The notes under the pieces were generated by a model, which did no database searches, was not told the DNA's origin, and worked only from the letters and a program-made list of their open reading frames with translations. The position numbers and the translations under genes were made by a program. This document shows positions 25,045 through 33,681 of a stretch of 64,000 nt of DNA, in pieces. This DNA comes from an uncultured Marvinbryantia sp. (GTDB lineage: Bacteria > Bacillota > Clostridia > Lachnospirales > Lachnospiraceae): assembly GCA_937915375.1 (NCBI GenBank), contig CALDMO010000023.1:23708-87707 (forward strand), given 5' to 3'. The number at the start of each line of letters is the position of its first letter. Within the stretch, counting starts at the first letter, position 1.

Positions 25045-26763
25045 ATGGCAAAAGAGAGAAAACGAAAAAAAGTGCAGAGCCTGAAATCGGTATCCCTGAA
25101 GTTGCTCATTCCGCTCGGGATCACCGTGGCAGCGCTGCTGGCATTTCTGATTCTTGGTCTGTGGGAAAACCGCAGACTGGCAGATGATTATGTAAAAGAT
25201 ACGGCAGAGCTGTATGTGGGGCAGATTAATCGGGATTTCTCACAGATTAACAGCGAGCTTGTCTATGTTTCCGGACAGAATCGGGATATCCGGCAGCTTC
25301 CATCAGTCTTAGATCCGAAGGAAGCGAGCCAGTACGAAGCTTTTAACAGTATTGTTGAGCAAAACCGGATTTTGAAAATCCGTTATGAAGAAGTGCAACT
25401 TTTTTATGTATTTGAGCAGGAGGCAGAGGTTCTTATCACGGACAGCGGTGTGATTTTTCCGATTAGTGTGCAGCCAGATTTATATCGAGAATTGATCCGC
25501 GTGTTGAAAGAACAGGCATCTGTCAATGTGAATACGACAAACTGGTCGCTTTTACGCGTACAGGGAAAAACTTATATTATCAGCTGGTACACTCAAAAGA
25601 ATAAAACAATGGGCTGTGTGATTGATCTGGAGCGGATTTTTGAGATCCTGCAGAATGGCATCCGCAATTATCAGGTAATCCCTTTTGTAAAGGATCGGGA
25701 AGGGCGCATTCTTTTGCCGGAGGGAATATCGGCAGAGCATAAGGAGCATATCATCAGCGGTTCAGCGGAACATCTGCACAGCTATACATTGGGCGGAGTC
25801 GGTCAGATTCATTTGTATATTGTACCGGGCAGCGGTATGCTGGAGCGGATTCTTGTTCTGCAGATGCTGTTTGTGGCATTGATTGTCGCATTGCTGATTT
25901 TTTGTCTGATTATTGCCTATAATTATTACAACAAGATTATGACACCGATGCGTGATTTTGTGGATGCCCTGGACAATATGAATGAGGAGCAGATGTTAAA
26001 TGAGAATGGTGCGAATAACATTCTCGAGCTGGAGTTTGCCAGCGGAAAATTCCGCACACTTTTGCGTAAGATCCAGTCTTTGAAGATTGCTATTTATGAG
26101 AAGGAGCTGAAGGAACAGCGGGCTGAGCTGGAATATGTGCAGGAACAGGTGCGGCCGCATTTTCTGCTGAATTGTTTAAGTGTGATACATGGGAAAGCGG
26201 ATGAAAAAGGCGAAAAAGAAATCATCCGTATCACGGAAGTATTGTCGGACTATATGAGGTATGTGATGAAAGATTCCAAAAATCAACGCGTTATCCGGGA
26301 AGAGCTGGATCACATCGCGTCCTATGTGGAAATGCAAAAGCTTCGTTACGGGGAGGAAGCATTTTCTTATGAAACAATTTTGGATGGAAATGTAGAGGAT
26401 TGTCTGGTGCCGCCGCTTCTTTTGCAGACACTGGTAGAAAACGCGATTGTCCATGAGGTGACGCTGGATAACAAAATAGAGATTTCGCTGTATATTACCA
26501 GTGAAGAATATGAGGACGGCAGATATCTGTATATCAGTGTATCGGATACCGGGCGCGGTTTTTCTAGGGAAACGCTGGAAGCGCTGGAAAATGACAGTCC
26601 GATCATATATGACGGGCGCAAGCATGTGGGACTGCAGAATGTGCGCCGCAGACTGGAACTGCTGTACGGCGGCCGGGCCGGAATTACGTTTTCTAATATG
26701 GGAGAAAATTACGGCGCGGTTGTAGAGGTACATCTGCCGATGGTGACGGAACGAGAAGCGTGA
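25045..26763 (+). CDS. YesM-like sensor histidine kinase
   Basis: The 572-residue membrane kinase has a first helix at about residues 17-40, an extracellular sensing region to about 265, a second helix (MLFVALIVALLIFCLIIAY), a HAMP-like linker, and a HisKA_7-type kinase with His372 in VRPHFLLN, the N-box TLVENAIVHEV and G-box SDTGRGFS. The motif before the histidine reads EQVRPHFLLN rather than the common QINPHFLYN. It should pair with the YesN-like regulator at 17447-19015, from which it is separated by four genes. The likely signal is an extracellular oligosaccharide or the loaded binding protein. Confidence 0.9.
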   Translation: MAKERKRKKVQSLKSVSLKLLIPLGITVAALLAFLILGLWENRRLADDYVKDTAELYVGQINRDFSQINSELVYVSGQNRDIRQLPSVLDPKEASQYEAFNSIVEQNRILKIRYEEVQLFYVFEQEAEVLITDSGVIFPISVQPDLYRELIRVLKEQASVNVNTTNWSLLRVQGKTYIISWYTQKNKTMGCVIDLERIFEILQNGIRNYQVIPFVKDREGRILLPEGISAEHKEHIISGSAEHLHSYTLGGVGQIHLYIVPGSGMLERILVLQMLFVALIVALLIFCLIIAYNYYNKIMTPMRDFVDALDNMNEEQMLNENGANNILELEFASGKFRTLLRKIQSLKIAIYEKELKEQRAELEYVQEQVRPHFLLNCLSVIHGKADEKGEKEIIRITEVLSDYMRYVMKDSKNQRVIREELDHIASYVEMQKLRYGEEAFSYETILDGNVEDCLVPPLLLQTLVENAIVHEVTLDNKIEISLYITSEEYEDGRYLYISVSDTGRGFSRETLEALENDSPIIYDGRKHVGLQNVRRRLELLYGGRAGITFSNMGENYGAVVEVHLPMVTEREA

Positions 26764-26771
26764 AGCAATTC

Positions 26772-26801
26772 TTGACAGCTTTTTTTCCTATCCGTTATAA
26801 T
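26772..26801 (+). promoter_or_regulatory. Promoter of the [FeFe] hydrogenase gene
   Basis: Perfect TTGACA (26772-26777) and perfect TATAAT (26796-26801) at 18-base spacing, 32 bases ahead of ATG 26834. The gene is thus likely expressed alone and strongly. Confidence 0.75.
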
Positions 26802-26833
26802 GAAAGCATTCTATAGAATGGAGAGGGCAATAC

Positions 26834-28348
26834 ATGAGAGGACTGTATTCATCGAAAACAAAGATCCGCCGCCAGATTTTTACGGAGATCGCCCGCATGG
26901 CATATGAGGGGGATGACTGTAAAAAGCTGGATGAGCTGCCGTATAAAATTTTGCCGGGTGAAATGGCAACGTATCGCGAGAGTATTTTTTTGGAGCGCGC
27001 AATTGTAGGAGAACGTCTGCGTGTAGCGATGGGGATGTCGCTTCGTCCAATTGCAGAGCATGCTCAGATTTCGCAGGGCGTGGAGGCCAGCGTTGTCGAA
27101 GAAAAATATTATGAGCCGCCTTTGATCAATGTGATTAAGTTTGCCTGCAACTCTTGTCCGGAAAAGCGTGTACTGGTGACGGAGGGGTGTCAGGGCTGTC
27201 TGGAACATCCCTGTATAGAGGTCTGTCCGAAGGACGCGATCCATATGGTGAACGGCAAATCTGTGATTGATCAGGATAAATGTATCAAATGCGGAAAATG
27301 CGCGGAAGCATGTCAGTATAATGCTATTATCAAGCAGGAGCGTCCGTGTGCGAAGGCTTGCGGTATGAATGCGATTTATTCGGACGAGTATGGCCGGGCG
27401 GAGATTGATCAGGATAAATGTGTGTCCTGCGGTATGTGTCTGGTGAATTGTCCGTTCAGTGCGATTGTGGATAAAGGACAGATTTATCAGACGATCATGG
27501 CGATTAAAAGTAAAACACCGGTTTATGCCATCGTCGCACCGGCGATTGCAGGTCAGTATATCGGCATGAAAAATAATAAGATCCGCAATGCGTTTAAGGC
27601 GCTTGGATTTGAGGATGTGCGCGAAGTAGCGGTGGGAGCAGATCTCTGCGCGATTGAAGAAGCAAAGGATTTTCTGGCGGAGGTGCCGGAAAAGCTGCCG
27701 TTTATGGCAACATCCTGTTGTCCGGCATGGGCGCAGATGGCGAAAAAACTGTTCCCGGAACAGGCGGAGTGCATTTCTATGGCGCTGACGCCTATGGTGC
27801 TGACCGCTCGTCTGGTAAAGCAGAAGCATCCGGAGTGTAAGATTGTATTTGTCGGACCGTGCGCGGCAAAAAAACTGGAAGCGAGCAATCCGGCGATCCG
27901 CAGTTATGTGGATTTTGTGCTGACGTTTGAGGAAGTGGCCGGTATGTTTGAGGCGAAAGGACTTCGTTGGACAGAGATTCCGGAGGGAGAGCCGCTGTTT
28001 CGTGCGAGTGCGGACGGACGTGGCTTTGCGGTCAGCGGCGGCGTGGCGTCAGCCGTTGTCAAGGCTGTAAAACGTCTTGATCCGACACGCGAGATGAAGG
28101 TGGTAAAAGCAGAAGGACTTGCAGAATGTAAGAAGATGCTCCTTATGGCAAGGACCGGAAAATACAACGGATATCTGTTGGAAGGTATGGCGTGTCCGGG
28201 CGGATGTGTTGCCGGAGCAGGTACGCTTGAGCCGATCAAGAAGAGCGCGGCAGCTCTGGAAGTGATGAAAAAAGAAGCAGAGTTTGAGGAATGTTTTGAT
28301 ACGAAGTATGGCGAAAAACTAGCTGCATTAGAAAAACTGGATCTGTAA
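26834..28348 (+). CDS. Monomeric [FeFe] hydrogenase, group B-like
   Basis: The 504-residue protein carries ferredoxin-type 4Fe-4S motifs (CIKCGKCAEACQYNAI and CVSCGMCLVNCPFSAI), an extra Cys-rich stretch ahead of them (CNSCPEK, CQGCLEHPCIEVCP), and the three H-cluster motifs: TSCCPAW, GPCAAKK and EGMACPGGCVAG. All H-cluster cysteines are present. TSCCPAW in place of the group A TSCxPGW form and the N-terminal helical region point to group B, whose physiological direction is poorly known. It would use ferredoxin as partner. Maturases HydE/F/G are not in the window. A perfect promoter precedes and a terminator follows, so it is a single-gene unit. Confidence 0.9.
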   Translation: MRGLYSSKTKIRRQIFTEIARMAYEGDDCKKLDELPYKILPGEMATYRESIFLERAIVGERLRVAMGMSLRPIAEHAQISQGVEASVVEEKYYEPPLINVIKFACNSCPEKRVLVTEGCQGCLEHPCIEVCPKDAIHMVNGKSVIDQDKCIKCGKCAEACQYNAIIKQERPCAKACGMNAIYSDEYGRAEIDQDKCVSCGMCLVNCPFSAIVDKGQIYQTIMAIKSKTPVYAIVAPAIAGQYIGMKNNKIRNAFKALGFEDVREVAVGADLCAIEEAKDFLAEVPEKLPFMATSCCPAWAQMAKKLFPEQAECISMALTPMVLTARLVKQKHPECKIVFVGPCAAKKLEASNPAIRSYVDFVLTFEEVAGMFEAKGLRWTEIPEGEPLFRASADGRGFAVSGGVASAVVKAVKRLDPTREMKVVKAEGLAECKKMLLMARTGKYNGYLLEGMACPGGCVAGAGTLEPIKKSAAALEVMKKEAEFEECFDTKYGEKLAALEKLDL

Positions 28349-28354
28349 AAATAG

Positions 28355-28396
28355 ATGCGTACTCGGCGCGGGAATGTGCCGGGTACGCATTTTTTT
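28355..28396 (+). terminator. Strong terminator after the hydrogenase
   Basis: ATGCGTAC-CGGC (from 28355) pairs with GCCG-GTACGCAT (ending 28390), then T6. Confidence 0.9.
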
Positions 28397-28416
28397 GAGA
28401 TAAAAGAGGATTAGGT

Positions 28417-29301
28417 TCAAGGCTCTATCATTTGCATAGCAATATGTTTATCACGAAAATCTTTCGGAGAAATCCCATATTCTTTCTTAAAGGCACGATA
28501 AAAACTGGAATAGTCCCGAAATCCAAACATTTGAAAGACTTCCGTAATACTGCGATTGCTTAAAATGGCTTCCCGGCATAGGGCAAGCCTTTTTTTGGTA
28601 ATATATTGATGGATGGAAATGCCGATATTGTTTTTAAAGACATGGGCGATGTGGTATTTACTGATAAAAAAATTTTTTGCCAAATGATCCAGGGACAGAT
28701 CTTCTGTTAAATGATCTTCAATGTATTGTGTCAGCTGGCGGTATAGGGAGAGATCCTGCTGCAGAGCAGCGCTGTGGGTGCGCAGGTAGATAACACGGTT
28801 CAGATGAAGGATAAGGTCGTTCAAATAAAGAGAAATCTGCGCGTCACGTCCGAAGCGATTTGCATGAAGTTCTTCTAAAAGCATTAAGATACGGGACTGA
28901 ATACTGTTAAATTCTACGGAATCATTATGAAATAAATAGGTTCCGGTTTTTTCTACATAGTCCATCAGATAGGTATAGTCTGTGGAGATATCATGCAGGC
29001 GGCGGCAATAGTCACGGCTGATCCAGAAAACAAACCGCCGATAGGGGACACTTGCACACTTGTTGATAAGCTGGTGCGGAATGTCGGGCGGAATCATTAC
29101 CATATCTCCAAATCGAACCGGACAGACGGTCTGTTCAATCTGTAAGCTGACCTCCCCCTCCAGAAAAAAATAAAATTCATAATAATTGTGCGAATGACGG
29201 TCTACTTTTGCAAGATTCTGGTCATTATAATAGTAAAGTTCAAAATCTTTTGAGATCATATACTGACGGGAATCAAAAGCAGAGCGGAGATCTTTTTTCA
29301 T
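28417..29301 (-). CDS. AraC family regulator of the glucuronide locus
   Basis: The 294-residue protein has a cupin-like N-terminal domain (HSHNYYEFYFFLEGEVSLQ, then PPDIPHQL) and a C-terminal double helix-turn-helix (LDHLAKNFFISKYHIAHVFK and ITEVFQMFGFRDYSSFYRAFKK, then GISPKDFRDK). ATG 29301 is supported by AAAGAGG 9 bases upstream; the open frame extends to 29334. It diverges from uxaC, and its own -35 lies between two direct repeats that look like its operator, consistent with self-repression and activation of the glucuronide genes. The inducer, perhaps glucuronate or a glucuronide, is inferred. Confidence 0.88.
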   Translation of the reverse strand: MKKDLRSAFDSRQYMISKDFELYYYNDQNLAKVDRHSHNYYEFYFFLEGEVSLQIEQTVCPVRFGDMVMIPPDIPHQLINKCASVPYRRFVFWISRDYCRRLHDISTDYTYLMDYVEKTGTYLFHNDSVEFNSIQSRILMLLEELHANRFGRDAQISLYLNDLILHLNRVIYLRTHSAALQQDLSLYRQLTQYIEDHLTEDLSLDHLAKNFFISKYHIAHVFKNNIGISIHQYITKKRLALCREAILSNRSITEVFQMFGFRDYSSFYRAFKKEYGISPKDFRDKHIAMQMIEP

Positions 29302-29361
29302 ATCAGAAAACCTCTTTGAGCAAATTAGTTTCAATGATGGATTATTTTTACTTTTTTGTAA

Positions 29362-29390
29362 ATAATAGCATAATACAACAAGAATTACAA
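29362..29390 (-). promoter_or_regulatory. Promoter of the AraC gene, overlapping its operator
   Basis: Minus-strand TTGTAA (29390-29385) and TATTAT (29367-29362) have 17-base spacing. The -35 lies between the two ATACAACAA repeats. Confidence 0.5.
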
Positions 29391-29402
29391 TGTATACAAC
29401 AA
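29373..29402 (+). promoter_or_regulatory. Direct-repeat AraC operator upstream of uxaC
   Basis: ATACAACAA occurs at 29373-29381 and 29394-29402, exactly 21 bases start to start (two helical turns), as is usual for AraC-type half-sites. It ends 10 bases before the uxaC -35 box. Confidence 0.65.
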
Positions 29403-29411
29403 TTCGTTCAA

Positions 29412-29440
29412 TTGTATTTTGGAAGAAATCTTTTTATAAT
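29412..29440 (+). promoter_or_regulatory. Promoter of the uxaC-uxuA-uxuB operon
   Basis: TTGTAT (29412-29417) and perfect TATAAT (29435-29440) with a 17-base spacer, 66 bases ahead of ATG 29506. Confidence 0.7.
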
Positions 29441-29505
29441 GCAGGTAAATAAAAGTCAGGAACAGACAGTATTTGGTAATGCTATATAATCAGGGAGGAA
29501 GATCT

Positions 29506-30921
29506 ATGAAAACATTTATGAATGAAGAGTTTTTGTTGTCTATAGACATGGCGAAAAAGCTTTATCAGGAATATGCGTCGCAGATGCCGGTGATCGATTA
29601 TCATTGTCACATCAGCCCAAAAGAGATTGCTGAGGACAGAAAATTTGATAATATCACGCAGGTATGGCTGGGAGGAGACCATTATAAATGGCGTCTGATG
29701 CGTACAAACGGGGTAGAGGAGCGTTATATTACCGGAGATGCAAGCGACAGAGAGAAATTTCAGAAATGGGCAGAGACATTGGAAAAAGCGATTGGGAATC
29801 CGCTGTATCACTGGAGTCATCTTGAATTGAAGCGCTATTTCGATTATAACGGTTACTTAAATGCAGAGACGGCAGAAGAGGTATGGCAGCTCTGTAATGC
29901 AAAGCTGCGGGAAGCAGAGATGTCTGTACGCAATATTATCCGCCGCTCTAATGTGTCGCTTCTTTGTACGACGGATGATCCCGTGGATTCTCTGGAATGG
30001 CATAAAGTGATTGCTGAGGATGAAACCTTTGAGGTGCAGGTGCTTCCGGCATGGCGTCCGGACAAGGCGATGAATCTGGAAAAGCCGGATTATCCTGCAT
30101 ATCTGAAAAAACTCAGTGATGTCAGCGGTATTGAGATAAAAGATTTTGTATCTTTGCAGGCGGCGCTTTCTGAAAGAATGGATTTCTTTGCGGCACGCGG
30201 ATGTTCCGTTTCCGATCATGGGCTGGAATATGTGATGTATCAGCCGGCTTCTTTAGAAGAAGCAGATGAGATTTTGAAAAAGAGGCTGGCAGGCAGTTTG
30301 GTCAGCAGAGAAGAAGAACTGAAATTCAAGACGGCATTTATGATAGCGGCAGGCAGAGAATACCATAAGCGCGGTTGGGTGATGCAGCTTCATTATGGCT
30401 GTAAACGCGATAACAATACGCTTCGCTATAAAGAACTTGGTCCGGATACCGGATATGACTGTATCAATAATTATGCGCCGAGCGCGGAATTGGCGGATTT
30501 TTTAAATAGCCTAAATAGCACGGATCAGTTGCCGAAAACCATTATTTATTCCCTGAATCCGGCAGATAATGCAGTGATCGACGCTGCGATCGGATGTTTC
30601 CAGGACAGCGCTGCGATCGGTAAAATTCAGCATGGCAGCGCATGGTGGTTCAATGATCACAAAACAGGTATGACGGAGCAGATGATCTCTCTGGCGAATC
30701 TGGGAGTTCTGGGGAATTTTATTGGTATGCTGACGGATTCCAGAAGTTTTCTTTCTTATACCAGACATGAATATTTTCGCAGAATTATGTGCGATCTGAT
30801 TGGCGGCTGGGTGGAAAACGGAGAATATCCGGCAGATGAGAAAGCGCTGGAGAAAATAGTAAAAGGGATTTCTTATAATAATGCAGTGCAATATTTTAAT
30901 TTCAAGTTGGAACTAAAATAA
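29506..30921 (+). CDS. uxaC: Glucuronate isomerase
   Basis: The 471-residue protein is full length for UxaC (about 466-470). Its metal-site start VIDYHCHISPKEIAEDR and the following WLGGDHYKWRLMRTNGV are diagnostic, as is the later MQLHYG-x-RDNN-type segment. It converts D-glucuronate to D-fructuronate, or galacturonate to tagaturonate. GGGAGGA sets ATG 29506; the track-length alternative starts 33 bases earlier. It heads a run of nine same-direction genes. Together with UxuB and UxuA it makes 2-keto-3-deoxygluconate from the glucuronate freed by the beta-glucuronidase at 38540. Confidence 0.95.
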   Translation: MKTFMNEEFLLSIDMAKKLYQEYASQMPVIDYHCHISPKEIAEDRKFDNITQVWLGGDHYKWRLMRTNGVEERYITGDASDREKFQKWAETLEKAIGNPLYHWSHLELKRYFDYNGYLNAETAEEVWQLCNAKLREAEMSVRNIIRRSNVSLLCTTDDPVDSLEWHKVIAEDETFEVQVLPAWRPDKAMNLEKPDYPAYLKKLSDVSGIEIKDFVSLQAALSERMDFFAARGCSVSDHGLEYVMYQPASLEEADEILKKRLAGSLVSREEELKFKTAFMIAAGREYHKRGWVMQLHYGCKRDNNTLRYKELGPDTGYDCINNYAPSAELADFLNSLNSTDQLPKTIIYSLNPADNAVIDAAIGCFQDSAAIGKIQHGSAWWFNDHKTGMTEQMISLANLGVLGNFIGMLTDSRSFLSYTRHEYFRRIMCDLIGGWVENGEYPADEKALEKIVKGISYNNAVQYFNFKLELK

Positions 30922-30942
30922 TGGAAGGAAGGGTACAAATTT

Positions 30943-32016
30943 ATGGAAATGACAATGAGATGGTATGGATCAAAATTTGATACCGTTACACTAAAACAGA
31001 TTCGTCAGGTTCCCGGTGTGACAGGAGTGATTACAACACTTTACGATACACAGCCGGGAGAAGTGTGGAGCAGAGAGAGAATACGCGCAATGATCGATGA
31101 GGTGGAGGCAGCAGGGCTGCATATTTCCGGTATTGAGAGCGTAAATGTACATGACGCAATTAAAACCGGCGCGCCGGAGAGAGACAAATATATTGATAAT
31201 TATATTACCACGCTGGAAAACCTCGCTTTGGAAGGCATTCATCTGGTATGCTACAATTTCATGCCGGTGTTTGACTGGACGAGAACGGAGCTGGCAAGAG
31301 TTCGGCCGGATGGTTCTACTGTCCTGGCTTATACGCAGGAGGCGGTGGACGCGCTTGATCCGGAAAAGATGTTTGCGTCGATCGCCGGCGATACGAATGG
31401 TTCTATTATGCCGGGCTGGGAGCCGGAACGAATGGCAAAGGTGAAAGAACTGTTTGCGATGTACAAGGATATTGACGATGAAAAATTGTTTGAAAATCTG
31501 AAATATTTTCTGGAAAGGATTATGCCGACTTGTGATAAATACGATATTAACATGGCGATCCATCCGGATGATCCGGCCTGGAGTGTATTTGGCCTGCCCC
31601 GTATTATCATCAACAAAGAGAATATTAACCGTATGATGAAGATGGTGGATAATCCGCATAATGGCGTTACGTTCTGTTCCGGTTCTTATGGAACGAATCT
31701 GAATAACGATCTGCCGGATATGATTCGTTCTTTGAAAGGAAGAATTCACTTTGCCCATGTGCGCAATCTGAAATTCCACTCTCCGACGAATTTTGAAGAG
31801 TCTGCGCATCTGTCCTCCGACGGAACGTTTGATATGTATGAGATTATGAAGGCGCTTTATGAGATTGGCTTTACCGGGCCGATTCGTCCGGATCATGGCC
31901 GTATGATCTGGGATGAGGTGGCGATGCCGGGTTACGGTCTGTATGACCGCGCGTTGGGAGCAACTTATTTGAATGGTCTTTGGGAAGCAATCACAAAGAA
32001 CGCGGAACGAAAATAG
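30943..32016 (+). CDS. uxuA: Mannonate dehydratase
   Basis: The 357-residue protein fits UxuA: MRWYGSKFDTVTLKQIRQVPG at the N-terminus, ISGIESVNVHDAIKTG, MAIHPDDPAW and the C-terminal RPDHGRMIWDE metal site. It dehydrates D-mannonate to 2-keto-3-deoxy-D-gluconate. AAGGAAGGG lies upstream of ATG 30943. It follows uxaC by 21 bases. The length is shorter than the E. coli enzyme (394) but usual for Firmicutes. Confidence 0.95.
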   Translation: MEMTMRWYGSKFDTVTLKQIRQVPGVTGVITTLYDTQPGEVWSRERIRAMIDEVEAAGLHISGIESVNVHDAIKTGAPERDKYIDNYITTLENLALEGIHLVCYNFMPVFDWTRTELARVRPDGSTVLAYTQEAVDALDPEKMFASIAGDTNGSIMPGWEPERMAKVKELFAMYKDIDDEKLFENLKYFLERIMPTCDKYDINMAIHPDDPAWSVFGLPRIIINKENINRMMKMVDNPHNGVTFCSGSYGTNLNNDLPDMIRSLKGRIHFAHVRNLKFHSPTNFEESAHLSSDGTFDMYEIMKALYEIGFTGPIRPDHGRMIWDEVAMPGYGLYDRALGATYLNGLWEAITKNAERK

Positions 32017-32035
32017 ACGGAAAGGACGACAAATC

Positions 32036-33649
32036 ATGAAATTAAGCGAGCAGGGACTTGCAAATAGAGCGCAGTGGGAAGAGAAGGGTTATTCTCTTCC
32101 GAAATTTGACCGTGCAGAGATGATCGCGGCGACAAAAGAAAACCCGTTTTGGATTCATTTTGGCGCAGGTAATATTTTTCGCGCGTTTCAGTGTAATATC
32201 GCACAAAAGCTTTTAAACGAAGGCATTCTCGACCGCGGCATCACGGTTGCAGAGGGGTTTGATTATGAAATTATTGAAAAAATGAATCGTCCGCATGATG
32301 ATTACAGTATTCTTGTTACCTTAAAGGCAGATGGAAATGTGGAAAAAACCATTATCGGTAGTATCGGGGAGTCTCTGCCGCTGAATTCTGACAGTGAAGC
32401 GGATTACGGACGCTTAAAAGAAATTTTTGCAAAAGATTCTCTGCAGATGGCTTCTTTTACAATTACAGAGAAAGGTTACAGTCTGGTAAACGGTCGCGGT
32501 GAACAGTTGGCGGATGTGACGGCTGACTTTGCGGCAGGCCCGGAAAAACCGTCCAGCTATATGGGAAAGGTAGCATCTCTTTTATATGTGAGATATCAGG
32601 CGGGTGAAAAACCGATCGCTATGGTAAGCATGGATAACTGCTCTCACAATGGAGACAAGTTGTATGCGGCAATTCGTGCTTTTGCGGAAAAATGGGGGGA
32701 AAACGGAAAAACGGATGCAGGATTTTTGAGCTATGTAAACGACAGAAACAAGGTTTCTTTTCCGTGGACGATGATTGATAAGATTACTCCTAGACCGGAT
32801 GCTTCTGTAGAGGCGATTCTGCAGGCGGACGGTGTGGAAGGACTGGATCCGGTGATCACTTCAAAGAATACGTATGTCGCTCCGTTTGTAAACGCGGAAG
32901 AATGCGAGTATCTGGTGATCGAGGATATGTTTCCGAACGGCAGACCGCCGCTGGATGCGGACGGAGTGATGTTCACGGAAAGAGAGACGGTAGATAAAGT
33001 AGAAAAGATGAAAGTCTGCACTTGCTTAAATCCACTGCATACGGCGTTGGCAATTTTTGGATGTCTGCTTGGCTATGAGAAGATTTCTGAGGAAATGAAA
33101 GATCCGGAATTAGTGAAACTGGTAGAAACTATTGGTTATAAAGAAGGGCTTCCGGTTGTCGTAAATCCGGGCATTCTTGATCCGAAGGAGTTTATTGATA
33201 CAGTATTGCAGGTACGTGTACCGAATCCGTTTATGCCGGATACGCCGCAGCGTATCGCGACGGATACGTCCCAGAAGCTGGCAATCCGTTTCGGTGAAAC
33301 GATCAAAGCTTATCAGGCATCGCCGGAGCTTGACGTCAAAGATTTGCGGCTGATCCCGCTGGTATTTGCCGGATGGCTGCGCTATTTGATGGGCATTGAC
33401 GACGACGGCAGAAAATTTGAACTCAGTCCGGATCCGCTGGCAGGCACACTTTGTCCGTATGTGGCAGAGCTGAAGCTGGAAGTGGGACAGGATGTCGAAG
33501 CGGCAGTCGGAGAAATCCTCAAAATGAAAAATATTTTTGGCATTGATCTCTATGAGGTCGGTATGGCAGAAACGGTGATTGGTTATTTACAGGAAATGAC
33601 TGCAGGCATTGGCGCAGTCCGTGCGGTACTGAAGAAATATACCGTATAA
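32036..33649 (+). CDS. uxuB: Fructuronate reductase / mannitol dehydrogenase family
   Basis: The 537-residue protein has the Rossmann-type opening HFGAGNIFRAFQ of the mannitol dehydrogenase family and the central MVSMDNCSHNGDKL segment, then the helical C-terminal domain. In this operon the expected reaction is NADH-dependent reduction of D-fructuronate to D-mannonate, between UxaC and UxuA. ATG 32036 is preceded by GGAAAGGAC; the open frame extends upstream into uxuA. It is longer than E. coli UxuB (486), as in related clostridial proteins. Confidence 0.88.
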   Translation: MKLSEQGLANRAQWEEKGYSLPKFDRAEMIAATKENPFWIHFGAGNIFRAFQCNIAQKLLNEGILDRGITVAEGFDYEIIEKMNRPHDDYSILVTLKADGNVEKTIIGSIGESLPLNSDSEADYGRLKEIFAKDSLQMASFTITEKGYSLVNGRGEQLADVTADFAAGPEKPSSYMGKVASLLYVRYQAGEKPIAMVSMDNCSHNGDKLYAAIRAFAEKWGENGKTDAGFLSYVNDRNKVSFPWTMIDKITPRPDASVEAILQADGVEGLDPVITSKNTYVAPFVNAEECEYLVIEDMFPNGRPPLDADGVMFTERETVDKVEKMKVCTCLNPLHTALAIFGCLLGYEKISEEMKDPELVKLVETIGYKEGLPVVVNPGILDPKEFIDTVLQVRVPNPFMPDTPQRIATDTSQKLAIRFGETIKAYQASPELDVKDLRLIPLVFAGWLRYLMGIDDDGRKFELSPDPLAGTLCPYVAELKLEVGQDVEAAVGEILKMKNIFGIDLYEVGMAETVIGYLQEMTAGIGAVRAVLKKYTV

Positions 33650-33681
33650 AAATAAAGTACAAAAGACAGGAGGAACTCTCA

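Noticed and set aside
30991..32037. Minus-strand ORF of 348 codons across uxuA
   Set aside because: Shadow of uxuA; Arg/His/Ile-rich with no motif.
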